NCBI GenBank assembly: GCA_050699975.1
Contig: JBOHGH010000005.1
Location: 1 to 64,000 of the forward strand
Source of the DNA: GCA-003244245 sp050699975
GTDB taxonomy: Bacteria > Actinomycetota > Actinomycetes > Mycobacteriales > Pseudonocardiaceae
Direction of reading: 5' to 3'
DNA length: 64,000 nucleotides
Shown here piece by piece: positions 16,574 to 23,954 of the stretch. Each line of letters starts with the position of its first letter. The first letter of the stretch is position 1. The notes beneath the pieces are model-generated. The model searched no databases, was not told the origin of the DNA, and worked only from the letters and a program-made list of their open reading frames with translations. A program made the translations under genes and the position numbers.

Positions 16574-17704
16574 ATGGCGATTTCGGCTGTTGCGCGGCGA
16601 GGGACGGCGGTGACCGCCCGGTACGCGGTCGCCCGCTGCATAGTCGCTACGCTCATCGGGCTGGTGTTGATCGTCAGCGGGTGCACGGCGGCCTCTGATT
16701 CGCCACCACCCGGCGCCCCTCCTGCCTCCAACCAGGTCGGCCCGCTGCCGGCGGACTGCGCTGATCGGATCACCGACGCCGAGCAGGCCAGCGCAGCCTT
16801 GGCGCAGGCCCAGCCAGGCAGCCGGGTGTGCCTCAGCGGCGATGGCCTTCAAGACGCTGAGCTGGAGGTGACGACCTCCGGAACGCAGCAGCAGCCGATC
16901 ACCATCGTTGCCGATGGCGCGACCATGCGAAGCATGAACGTCAAGGCCGACTACGTCGTCATCGCGGGGCTGACGCTGCGCGATGGGGATGGCCTGACGA
17001 TGGCAGGTCGCGGACTCGTCGCCCGCAACAATGTGATCTACAACGCCGCCAGGGACGGCCTCGTCTGCAGCAGCTGCGTTGACGCCATCATCGAGTCGAA
17101 CACCATCCAGCGTGCCGACGGAACCGGGATCTACCTCGCCGGCGAGAGGATCACCATCCGGAACAACACGGTGAGCGAGTCGGTACTGCGCACCCAGGGC
17201 GACGCCGACGGTATCCGGTTCTTCGGAGTCGGCCACCGGTTGACCGGCAACACGATCAAGGACATCAAGGCCTCCGGCTACACCGACGACCCCCGGGGCG
17301 GCCCGCACACCGACTGCTTCCAGACCTTCAACACCGCCAGCGACCCACCCACCTACGACATCGTCATCGCCGACAACATCTGCACAAATGTCGACGTCCA
17401 ATGTCTGATCGCCACCGCCAAAGAGGGCGGCGCACAAAGCTCCCCGGCGGGGCAGACCGCGATCACCTTCGAGAACAACACCTGCTCGGTCAACGGTTCT
17501 CAGGCAGTGCTGCTGGAGAACTTTCCCAACGTCATCATCCGCAACAACACCTTCTCCGGGCCCAGTTCCCGCGCCGTGCAGCTCGGCATGGGTTCCACAG
17601 GCTGCGCCGTGATCGACAACACCGTGACAGGTGATATGCGCCCGTTCGAGATCGACCGGCAGTCCCGGCCGGGGTTTCAGGAAGGTGGCAACACCTCACG
17701 CTGA
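16574..17704 (+). CDS. secreted right-handed beta-helix lipoprotein
   Basis: A 376-residue exported protein. A hydrophobic signal (VATLIGLVLIVSGC) ends in a lipobox with Cys near residue 38, followed by a Pro/Ser linker. From about residue 100 there are repeated rungs such as VIAGLTLRDGDGL, LVARNNVIYNAARDG, ITIRNNTVSES, IVIADNICTNVD and VIIRNNTFSG, the NNT ladders of parallel beta-helix (pectate-lyase-like/NosD) proteins. No catalytic pair is obvious, so binding or hydrolysis of a surface polysaccharide is only a guess. Several Cys pairs suggest disulfides. It sits between the two halves of a two-component system in the opposite orientation, which suggests insertion. Confidence 0.8.
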   Translation: MAISAVARRGTAVTARYAVARCIVATLIGLVLIVSGCTAASDSPPPGAPPASNQVGPLPADCADRITDAEQASAALAQAQPGSRVCLSGDGLQDAELEVTTSGTQQQPITIVADGATMRSMNVKADYVVIAGLTLRDGDGLTMAGRGLVARNNVIYNAARDGLVCSSCVDAIIESNTIQRADGTGIYLAGERITIRNNTVSESVLRTQGDADGIRFFGVGHRLTGNTIKDIKASGYTDDPRGGPHTDCFQTFNTASDPPTYDIVIADNICTNVDVQCLIATAKEGGAQSSPAGQTAITFENNTCSVNGSQAVLLENFPNVIIRNNTFSGPSSRAVQLGMGSTGCAVIDNTVTGDMRPFEIDRQSRPGFQEGGNTSR

Positions 17705-17729
17705 GCCCCCGGCCCGTGAGTGGAGCAGC

Positions 17730-18428
17730 TCAGCTGTGCGGCGCCTCCAGCCGGTACCCGTGCCCGCGCAGGGTCACGATCCGCGGTACCGACCCAAGCT
17801 CGGCCATCCCGGCCAGCTTGCGACGCAACGCAGCCACGTGCACATCGAGAGTCTTGGTCGGACCGAACCAGTTCTCGTCCCACACCTCAGCCATCAGGGT
17901 CTCCCGGCTGATCGCCACCTCCGGCGCGGCCGCTAGGCGGGCGAGCAGGTCGAACTCCTTGGCTCGCAGCGGCATCTCCCGGCCTGCGATGGTCGCCCGC
18001 CGGCTGCCGGTGTCCACCAGCAGGTCTGCGACCGCAAGCAGAGGCGGAGCGCCCGGCGTAGCCGGCGCCACCCGGCGCAGGTGCGCCCGGACCCGGGCCA
18101 GCAGCTCAGCCAGCCGCACCGGCTTGGTCAGGTAGTCGTCCGCACCGGCCTCGAGACCGACGACGACGTCCATCTCCTCGGTTCGGGCCGTGAGGATCAC
18201 CAGCACCGTCGTTGGATTGCTGGCCCTCAACTGCCGGCACACCTCGACGCCGTCCAGGTCTGGCAGTCCAAGGTCCAGGAGCACCAGGTCGAATTCCGTC
18301 TCGGCAGCCGCTCGCAGCGCCCGACGACCGGTGCGCTGCCACACCACGTGGTGCCCGTGTGCACGCAGGCTGGAGTCCAGCACACTGCCGATGGTCTCGT
18401 CGTCCTCCACTACCAGCACCCGGGGCAC
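17730..18428 (-). CDS. OmpR-family response regulator
   Basis: A 232-residue regulator. The receiver domain has the acidic pair VVEDDE, the phospho-Asp in FDLVLLDLGLPDLDG, the Thr in VLILTART and the Lys in DDYLTKPV. The C-terminal winged helix (about 130-228) includes MPLRAKEFDLLARLA and the recognition and wing segments TLDVHVAALRRKL and LRGHGYRLE. The likely partner is the histidine kinase on the same strand beyond the beta-helix gene. It probably regulates that intervening gene and itself. The start is GTG. Confidence 0.92.
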   Translation of the reverse strand: MPRVLVVEDDETIGSVLDSSLRAHGHHVVWQRTGRRALRAAAETEFDLVLLDLGLPDLDGVEVCRQLRASNPTTVLVILTARTEEMDVVVGLEAGADDYLTKPVRLAELLARVRAHLRRVAPATPGAPPLLAVADLLVDTGSRRATIAGREMPLRAKEFDLLARLAAAPEVAISRETLMAEVWDENWFGPTKTLDVHVAALRRKLAGMAELGSVPRIVTLRGHGYRLEAPHS

Positions 18429-18483
18429 CCCGCGAGCCTAATGGATCACTCCGCGCGTAACCGCAGGTCGACTCGAACGCGGG

Positions 18484-18714
18484 TCAACCGCCCACCGAGA
18501 AGCCGACCCGGCGGCTGTCCGCCGGCCCGATCTCGACGTAGGCGACCCTCGACGCGGGCACCATGTACCGCCTGCCCTTGTCGTCAACCAGGGTCAGCAG
18601 GCCCTGGGTGTTCTGCAGCGCCTCGGTGACCAGCGCCTCCACCTGGTCCGGCGAGTCCGCAGTGGACACCGTCAGCTCGCGAGGGCTGTCCGCGACGCCG
18701 ATCTTGATCTCCAC
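18484..18714 (-). CDS. DUF3107 family protein
   Basis: A 76-residue protein, VEIKIGVADSPRELTVSTAD..., orthologous to Rv3208A (TB9.4), a small conserved actinobacterial protein of unknown function. It ends RRVGFSVGG. A GTG start was chosen because GGAGG lies eight bases before it; upstream codons give a non-family extension. It follows the ferritin-like gene on the same strand. Confidence 0.88.
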   Translation of the reverse strand: MEIKIGVADSPRELTVSTADSPDQVEALVTEALQNTQGLLTLVDDKGRRYMVPASRVAYVEIGPADSRRVGFSVGG

Positions 18715-18775
18715 GGAAGAACCTCCAGGTGCGATCGATGGTGAGGTCAAGGCTAGTCGAGCGGCGCGCAGGTGC

Positions 18776-19420
18776 TCACCCCAGCCCGAGAGCCGCCATC
18801 CGGCGGCAGTGCAGGACCTGTACCCGGCGGATCAGCGTGGCGAGACCAGCCAGGTTCCCGGAGCCGCGGATGATCAGATCGGCAAGGGCGTCCCGCTCGG
18901 CCACGACATGCTGGGCATGAGTCACCGCCTCGCCGAGTAGCCGGCGCCCCCACAGGGCGAGGCGGTCTCGGGTGGTCCGATCCCGCCCGCAGGCCGCCCG
19001 CACCTCCCGTTCGGCGAACGCCGAATGCCCGGTGTCGGCCAACACTTCCTTGACCAGGGTGGCGGTGACCTCGTCCAGCCAGCCACCCACCTCGCCGTAG
19101 AAGTCCGCCGCCAGCCCGTCCCCGACGTAGGCCTTCACCAGCGACTCCAGCCAGGATCGGGGGGCGGTCGAGGCGTGGAACTGGTCGAAGCGCGCCACGA
19201 ACGGGCGCATCGCGTCGTCCACCGACACGCCCAAGCCGTGCAGGTGACGCTCGAGGAGCCGGAAGTGCCCGATCTCGGCCGCAGCCATGGTGGCCATCGC
19301 GGCCCTGCGAGCCAGCGTGGGAGCGCCGCGGGCGTCCTCGGCCAGCCGATCGAACGCGGACAGTTCGCCGTAGGCGAGGACCCCCAGCAGATCGACGATG
19401 CCCTCACGTACCACGTCCAC
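18776..19420 (-). CDS. ferritin-like fold protein (tRNA hydroxylase-related)
   Basis: A 214-residue, all-helical protein orthologous by position to Rv3210c. It resembles the ferritin-like/MiaE superfamily: GVLAYGELSAFDRLAEDA supplies a first-helix Glu and MATMAAAEIGHFRLLERHLH gives the ExxH pair of a possible di-iron site. A second ExxH is not clear, so iron binding is uncertain. Substrate and function are unknown. It is divergent from the DEAD-box helicase, with a 22-bp palindrome in the shared upstream region. Confidence 0.78.
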   Translation of the reverse strand: MDVVREGIVDLLGVLAYGELSAFDRLAEDARGAPTLARRAAMATMAAAEIGHFRLLERHLHGLGVSVDDAMRPFVARFDQFHASTAPRSWLESLVKAYVGDGLAADFYGEVGGWLDEVTATLVKEVLADTGHSAFAEREVRAACGRDRTTRDRLALWGRRLLGEAVTHAQHVVAERDALADLIIRGSGNLAGLATLIRRVQVLHCRRMAALGLG

Positions 19421-19523
19421 GACCGGAGCCTAGGCCCCGTGTGCGGTGTCACGAGCGCGCGGGACGCTCGGACGGGTATGATTCGTACACAAGGCGTGAC
19501 GCCACCCCGGCCACACGTCCCGG

Positions 19524-19545
19524 CTCGGTGGCAGCTGCCACCGAG
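19524..19545. promoter_or_regulatory. 22-bp perfect palindrome between divergent genes
   Basis: CTCGGTGGCAG followed directly by its reverse complement CTGCCACCGAG, with no spacer. It lies in the 244-bp region between the ferritin-like gene and the helicase. It could be a dimeric-repressor operator, or a hairpin in the helicase 5' leader. Confidence 0.6.
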
Positions 19546-19664
19546 TGCATGGCATGTGAGCGCGCACCTCGTGTCCTCGTTCCCCGCTTCGCCGCGCTAC
19601 CTGGCGGCCCGGAGCTGGTCGAGCGAGACGGCGGCGGGCGCGCCGTACGAGAGAGGCGATCACG

Positions 19665-21329
19665 CTGACCGTCAGTCAGACCCACCTACCCGACGCTGAC
19701 CCCCCGGAGCACCTCAACCCCCGAACCCTGGACCATCTCGAGACCTCCATCGACGAACCAGCACCGCCGCAGCCATTACAGGCGGGCGCGCCGGTTCGGG
19801 ATGACTCCCCCACTTTCGCTGAGCTCGGCGTCCGCGACGAGATCGTGCGCACGTTGCGCGCCGCGGGCATCGAGCGCACCTTCGCGATCCAAGAGCTCAC
19901 CCTGCCGCTGGCCCTGGCCGGCGACGACCTCATCGGCCAGGCCCGCACCGGCACCGGCAAGACGCTCGGCTTCGGTGTCCCGCTGATTCAACGGATCACC
20001 GCAGGGGATATTGCGCTCGACGGCACCCCGCGCGCCCTGGTCGTCGTACCCACCCGCGAATTGTGCCTGCAGGTCAGCGCCGACCTCAGCGACACGGGCC
20101 GGGATCTGGGCGTGCGGGTCCTTTCGGTGTACGGCGGCCGGCCTTACGAACCACAGATCAAGGCCCTGACCAGGGGGGTCGACCTGGTAGTCGGCACCCC
20201 GGGTCGGTTGCTGGACCTCGCCGAGCAGCGCCACCTGATATTGGGCAAGGTCCGGGTGCTCGTACTCGACGAGGCCGACGAGATGCTCGATCTGGGCTTC
20301 CTACCGGACATCGAGCGGATCCTGCGGATGGTGCCCGAGCAGCGCCAGACCATGCTGTTCTCGGCCACCATGCCTGGCCCGATCATCACACTGGCCCGGA
20401 CTTTCTTGACCCGGCCGACGCATATTCGCGCCGAGGAGCCCGACGCCACCGCCATCCACGAGCGGACCCGGCAGTTCGTCTACCGGGCGCACGCGATGGA
20501 CAAGGTGGAGCTGCTCTCCCGCATCCTGCAGGCTCGTGACCGGGGTCTGACGATGATCTTCGCGAGGACCAAGCGCACTGCGCAGAAGGTGGCCGATGAG
20601 CTCACCGAGCGCGGTTTCGCGGCCGCAGCCGTGCATGGCGACCTCGGCCAGGGGGCTCGCGAGCAGGCACTGCGGGCGTTCCGCTCGGAGAAGGTCGACG
20701 TACTGGTCGCCACCGATGTCGCCGCCCGCGGTATCGACATCCCCGAGGTCACGCACGTCATCAACTACCAGTGTCCGGAGGACGAGAAGACCTACGTGCA
20801 CCGGATCGGACGGACCGGCCGGGCCGGCCGGGAAGGCGTCGCGATCACCCTCGTTGACTGGGACGACGAACCACGCTGGAAGCTGATCAGCGACGTTCTG
20901 GACCTCGGCATGCCGGAACCGGCGGAGACCTACTCCACCTCCGAGCACCTGTTCAGCGACCTGGACATCCCCACCGACTCCACCGGGCGGCTACCACTGA
21001 CCCGACGTACCCGGGCCGGGTTGGCTGCCGAACCCAGCGACGAGGATGGCCGCCCCCGCGGTCGGCGGGCCACCGGCATCCGGCGTGGCACCCGCGGTGG
21101 ATCCGCCGACGGGCAGGTCGCTCCGGCCCGCCCCCGTAGGTGCCGCACCCGGGGTGGAGACGCTACCGGAGCCGGCGGCGAGACCGCGCCGGTCGCCGAG
21201 CACCCGGGTGACCGCAGTGACGCCCGGCCGCGTCGTCGGCGGCGGCGCAGCCGAGGTCGCGGCGCTGGCGCAAGCAACGTTGTCACGGTGCAGGAGCAGC
21301 ACGGCGGCCAACCACGCGCCGCGGGCTGA
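19665..21329 (+). CDS. DEAD-box RNA helicase
   Basis: About 554 residues. The Q motif is SPTFAELGVRDEI with FAIQ; motif I ARTGTGKT; Ia PTREL; motif II DEAD (VLVLDEADEMLDLGF); motif III SAT; then VHGDLGQGAREQALRAFRS, TDVAARGIDIPEV and the Arg-rich motif VI HRIGRTGRAG. The C-terminal tail of about 110 residues is Arg/Gly-rich RNA-binding sequence. Ortholog of Rv3211. No ATG, GTG or TTG lies in frame upstream of the Q motif before a stop; the best start is CTG at 19665 (LTVSQTHL) after GAGAGAGG. A GTG at 19845 would cut off the Q motif. Confidence 0.9.
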   Translation: MTVSQTHLPDADPPEHLNPRTLDHLETSIDEPAPPQPLQAGAPVRDDSPTFAELGVRDEIVRTLRAAGIERTFAIQELTLPLALAGDDLIGQARTGTGKTLGFGVPLIQRITAGDIALDGTPRALVVVPTRELCLQVSADLSDTGRDLGVRVLSVYGGRPYEPQIKALTRGVDLVVGTPGRLLDLAEQRHLILGKVRVLVLDEADEMLDLGFLPDIERILRMVPEQRQTMLFSATMPGPIITLARTFLTRPTHIRAEEPDATAIHERTRQFVYRAHAMDKVELLSRILQARDRGLTMIFARTKRTAQKVADELTERGFAAAAVHGDLGQGAREQALRAFRSEKVDVLVATDVAARGIDIPEVTHVINYQCPEDEKTYVHRIGRTGRAGREGVAITLVDWDDEPRWKLISDVLDLGMPEPAETYSTSEHLFSDLDIPTDSTGRLPLTRRTRAGLAAEPSDEDGRPRGRRATGIRRGTRGGSADGQVAPARPRRCRTRGGDATGAGGETAPVAEHPGDRSDARPRRRRRRSRGRGAGASNVVTVQEQHGGQPRAAG

Positions 21330-21339
21330 CCGTGGCTGG

Positions 21340-22560
21340 ATGCCCGCTCCTGAACGCCGGACCCGGCTGGACCTGATCCTCGCGGCGCTCGTGGCCGTGG
21401 CCGTGCTCGCGGTGTCCACCGCGCTGTGGTGGACCACTGACGCGCGACGCACCACCCTGATCACGGCCCCCGGCCCGGAACAGGTCCCCGCGAGCGGGGA
21501 CCTGCCACCGTCACTGGCCGAGGTGTGGCGGGCGCCGAGCCCGGCAACCCCGGTCCCGCTGGTGCAGGGTGCGACCGCGGTCACCGGGAACGGCGGAGTG
21601 GTCGCCGGTCGCGACCTCACCTCCGGCGCTGTCCGCTGGAGCTACCAGCGCGAGCGGCCGCTGTGCACGATGGCCGCTGCGTTCCACCAGGCGGTGGCGG
21701 TGTACCGGAGGGGCGAGACCTGCAGCGAGGTGACCGCCTTGGAATGGGCCGACGGCCGGCGCGGGCCGCAGCGCACCGGCCCGGTGGAAGCCCAGACCCG
21801 GCTGGCCACCAACGGTAACCAGGTCGCCGCCAGCGGGCAGCGCTACCTGGAGGTATGGCGCTCCGACCTGGTGCGCACGCTGACCTACGGACGGCTGCCG
21901 ACCCCGGTGAAGCCCGGAGCCCAGCCACGACCGGACTGCACCCATGGATCGATGGCACTGGGCTCTGCTGCCGAGTCCGGGGGCCGGCTGGCCGTGGTCG
22001 AGCACTGCCCAGGCGAGCGAGTACGGCTCACCGTGCAGCGATCCGACCCCAAGCAGCCCGACCAGCCGGAGGTGGACTTCAGCACCCTGCTGGGGGGCGC
22101 TCAGGCTCGAGTCGTCGCGGTGAGCCGCGACCGGGTCGCCGTGGCATTGCCCGATCCGGCCCGGCTGGTGGTGCTCGACGAGCAGGGCGCAGCGGTGGCC
22201 GAGCATCCGTTGATGGTCCCGAACTCCGATCTTCGGGGGGATCCATCCGGTGGTCTGGTCGAGGTCACTGTGACCCCGACCGCGGTGTACTGGTTCACCG
22301 GCTCAGCCACTGTCGCGTTGGACATCACCGACCTGCGACCACGGTGGACCCGGCCCGGATCACTGGGTTCCGGCTCGGAGGTCGCCGGACGGCTGCTGTT
22401 GCCCGTACCGGGGGCGCTCGCCGTGCTCGACACCACCACCGGTCAGCAGATCAGCACGCTTCCGGTGGACCGCGGCGGCTACCGCGGTCCAGTAGGTACC
22501 GCGAGCTCCGGCGGCGTCGTTCTTGAGCAACGCGGCGCCACCTTGGTCGCACTGCGTTAA
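21340..22560 (+). CDS. membrane-anchored PQQ-like beta-propeller protein (Rv3212 family)
   Basis: A 406-residue protein with one N-terminal anchor (LDLILAALVAVAVLAVSTAL) and an extracytoplasmic domain of repeated strands with AVRWSYQRERPLC, VTALEWADGRRG, VAVSRDRVAVALPDPARLVVLDEQG and LAVLDTTTGQQISTLPVD, typical of PQQ-like propeller blades. The same gene follows the helicase in M. tuberculosis (Rv3212). Function is unknown; a scaffold in the envelope is likely. It starts ten bases after the helicase stop, so it is co-transcribed. Confidence 0.8.
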   Translation: MPAPERRTRLDLILAALVAVAVLAVSTALWWTTDARRTTLITAPGPEQVPASGDLPPSLAEVWRAPSPATPVPLVQGATAVTGNGGVVAGRDLTSGAVRWSYQRERPLCTMAAAFHQAVAVYRRGETCSEVTALEWADGRRGPQRTGPVEAQTRLATNGNQVAASGQRYLEVWRSDLVRTLTYGRLPTPVKPGAQPRPDCTHGSMALGSAAESGGRLAVVEHCPGERVRLTVQRSDPKQPDQPEVDFSTLLGGAQARVVAVSRDRVAVALPDPARLVVLDEQGAAVAEHPLMVPNSDLRGDPSGGLVEVTVTPTAVYWFTGSATVALDITDLRPRWTRPGSLGSGSEVAGRLLLPVPGALAVLDTTTGQQISTLPVDRGGYRGPVGTASSGGVVLEQRGATLVALR

Positions 22561-22565
22561 CGCCT

Positions 22566-22607
22566 ATGACCGCCGACGTGCTCCTTGCCGCGGAGGCGGA
22601 ATTATGA
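22566..22607 (+). CDS. 13-residue cassette mini-ORF (MTADVLLAAEAEL)
   Basis: It begins five bases after the preceding stop and its TGA overlaps the hydrolase ATG (ATGA). GGAGG stands seven bases before the hydrolase start. It is the most diverged copy of the cassette seen at nirB/nirD and at 23.84-23.95 kb, in the plus orientation. The downstream gene starts ATGACCGC, repeating the first bases of the mini-ORF. Confidence 0.5.
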   Translation: MTADVLLAAEAEL

Positions 22608-23467
22608 CCGCTGCACAGATCACCTCGCACGGTGCCACCCGGGTTCACGTGCGGGTTCCCGGTACAACGCTGGCGGCGCTGCGGGCCGAACCCCCGAACC
22701 CCGTCGGCGCCGTCGCGGTGCTGGTGCCCGGTTACACCGGGTCCAAAGAGGACTTCGCGCCGCTGCTCGACCCGTTGCGCAGCGCCGGTCTGTCCGTGCT
22801 GGCCGTGGACCTGCCGGGGCAGTACGAGTCCCCCGGCCCGCACCGCGAGCAGGACTACCACCCCGGTCCGCTGGGCCGGACCCTGGCCGCGCTGGTGGCC
22901 GACCTGGCCGCTGACGAGGACCGGGTGCTGCTGTTGGGGCATTCCTACGGCGGGTTGGTGTCCCGATCCGCGGTGCTCGCCGGAGCCCCGGTGAACGGGC
23001 TGACCCTGCTGGATTCGGGCCCAGGCGGACTTCCCCAGGGCGAGCGGCGGGCACTGCTCGACGCCACCGAACCGATCATGCGCGCCGAGGGGATCGAGGC
23101 CGTCCAGCGGCTGAGGGAAACTCGAGACGGGATCGCCGAGCCACCCGAACTCGCCGCGCTGCTGCGGGCCCGTTTCCTGCGCTCCTCGACCGCCGGCCTG
23201 CTCGGCATGGCGACCGGCCTGCGCACTGAACCCGACCGGGTCCCCGAGCTGGCCATCGCCCTGCGCACCGGTGGCATTCCGTGCCTGGTGGCTTTCGGCG
23301 AGTCCGACGACGCGTGGCCGGTGCCGGTGCAGCGCGATATGGCAGCCCGGCTGGGTGCCGAGGTTGCGGTAGTGCCCGGCGCCAGACATTCGCCCAATAC
23401 CGAGAATCCGGACGCGCTGCTCGACGCACTACTGCCGACCTGGCGGCGCTGGCTGACGAAGTCGTGA
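22604..23467 (+). CDS. alpha/beta hydrolase
   Basis: A 287-residue hydrolase. The oxyanion region is LVPGYTGSKEDFAPLLDPL, the nucleophile elbow LLLGHSYGGLVSR (Ser in GHSYG), the acid is probably in VAFGESDDAWPV, and the His in VPGARHSPNTENPD. It is a soluble serine esterase or lipase of unknown substrate. The ATG follows the mini-ORF cassette; codons further upstream do not continue the family N-terminus. Co-transcription with the helicase and propeller genes is likely. Confidence 0.88.
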   Translation: MTAAQITSHGATRVHVRVPGTTLAALRAEPPNPVGAVAVLVPGYTGSKEDFAPLLDPLRSAGLSVLAVDLPGQYESPGPHREQDYHPGPLGRTLAALVADLAADEDRVLLLGHSYGGLVSRSAVLAGAPVNGLTLLDSGPGGLPQGERRALLDATEPIMRAEGIEAVQRLRETRDGIAEPPELAALLRARFLRSSTAGLLGMATGLRTEPDRVPELAIALRTGGIPCLVAFGESDDAWPVPVQRDMAARLGAEVAVVPGARHSPNTENPDALLDALLPTWRRWLTKS

Positions 23468-23551
23468 ACGGCGAGTTGAATCAGGTACGTGCGGCTCGCG
23501 AAGCCTCGTGAGTGCGTAACAATGTTATAGCACTCAATGCCACTCACGGGT

Positions 23552-23821
23552 TCAGGCCCACCAACCGAACCAGAGCACCCCGGCGGCGATCACCAGGACG
23601 GATCCACAAGCCAGCGCCGCGGATGGGCCGCGGAGGCGGTCCGCCACAAGCTGCAGCACCACGGCAGCCAACGCCGCGACTACGTGCCCAACAACGGTCA
23701 CCATGCCGGGGCCGGGACGGCCTGACGTACCGGCCAGCCACTGCGCCGTGCATACCGCGATCGCGAGCGCGACCAAGCCCCCGGCCAGCGCACCGGACAG
23801 CCCGCGCGGGGGCCCGCTCAC
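23552..23821 (-). CDS. small membrane protein (about three TM segments)
   Basis: An 89-residue hydrophobic protein. Predicted segments: LAGGLVALAIAVCTAQWLA, VTVVGHVVAALAAVVLQLVA and LACGSVLVIAAGVLWFGWW. The GTG start (VSGPPRGL) is used; an overlapping frame beginning at the last repeat unit gives no plausible protein. It lies downstream of the RecB-type nuclease and the three-unit mini-ORF array, on the same strand. No family is recognised. Confidence 0.65.
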   Translation of the reverse strand: MSGPPRGLSGALAGGLVALAIAVCTAQWLAGTSGRPGPGMVTVVGHVVAALAAVVLQLVADRLRGPSAALACGSVLVIAAGVLWFGWWA

Positions 23822-23836
23822 CGAGGCGCACTGCGG

Positions 23837-23878
23837 TCACAATGCCGCCTCCGCGGGACGAAGTACGTCGGCGGTCAC
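23837..23878 (-). CDS. mini-ORF array unit 3 (VTADVLRPAEAAL)
   Basis: The last complete unit. Its GTG overlaps the stop of unit 2 and its TGA overlaps a further GTG ACC GCA that starts a decayed fourth unit leading out of frame into the membrane-protein gene. GGAGG stands seven bases before that GTG. Confidence 0.5.
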   Translation of the reverse strand: MTADVLRPAEAAL

Positions 23879-23916
23879 AATGCCGCCTCCGCGGGACGAA
23901 GTACGTCGGCGGTCAC
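23875..23916 (-). CDS. mini-ORF array unit 2 (VTADVLRPAEAAL)
   Basis: GTG start overlapping the stop of unit 1, TGA overlapping the start of unit 3. Same sequence as its neighbours, with its own GGAGG before the next start. Confidence 0.5.
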   Translation of the reverse strand: MTADVLRPAEAAL

Positions 23917-23954
23917 AATGCCGCCTCCGCGGGACGAAGTACGTCGGCGGTCAC
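23913..23954 (-). CDS. mini-ORF array unit 1 (VTADVLRPAEAAL)
   Basis: The first unit. Its GTG overlaps the stop of the RecB-type nuclease gene (GTGA). Its TGA overlaps unit 2. A ribosome finishing the nuclease would therefore pass through three mini-ORFs by stop-restart. Confidence 0.5.
   Translation of the reverse strand: MTADVLRPAEAAL

Larger units (their letters stand above)
23841..23954. repeat. three tandem 38-bp repeats
   Basis: Three contiguous near-identical 38-bp units with no spacers. On the minus strand each is a 14-codon mini-ORF (42 bases including the stop) that overlaps the next by four bases, which explains the 38-bp period. The core includes CCGCGGAGGCGG. Single or shortened copies occur at 7081-7142 and 22566-22607. 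Confidence 0.95.

Noticed and set aside
23544..23840. 98-codon frame starting at the last GTGA of the mini-ORF array
   Set aside because: After VTAV it becomes Arg-rich and unlike a protein; the overlapping hydrophobic frame starting at 23821 is the credible gene.
23841..23954. Possible CRISPR array
   Set aside because: The repeats are contiguous with no unique spacers and no cas genes are nearby; they are explained by overlapping mini-ORFs.
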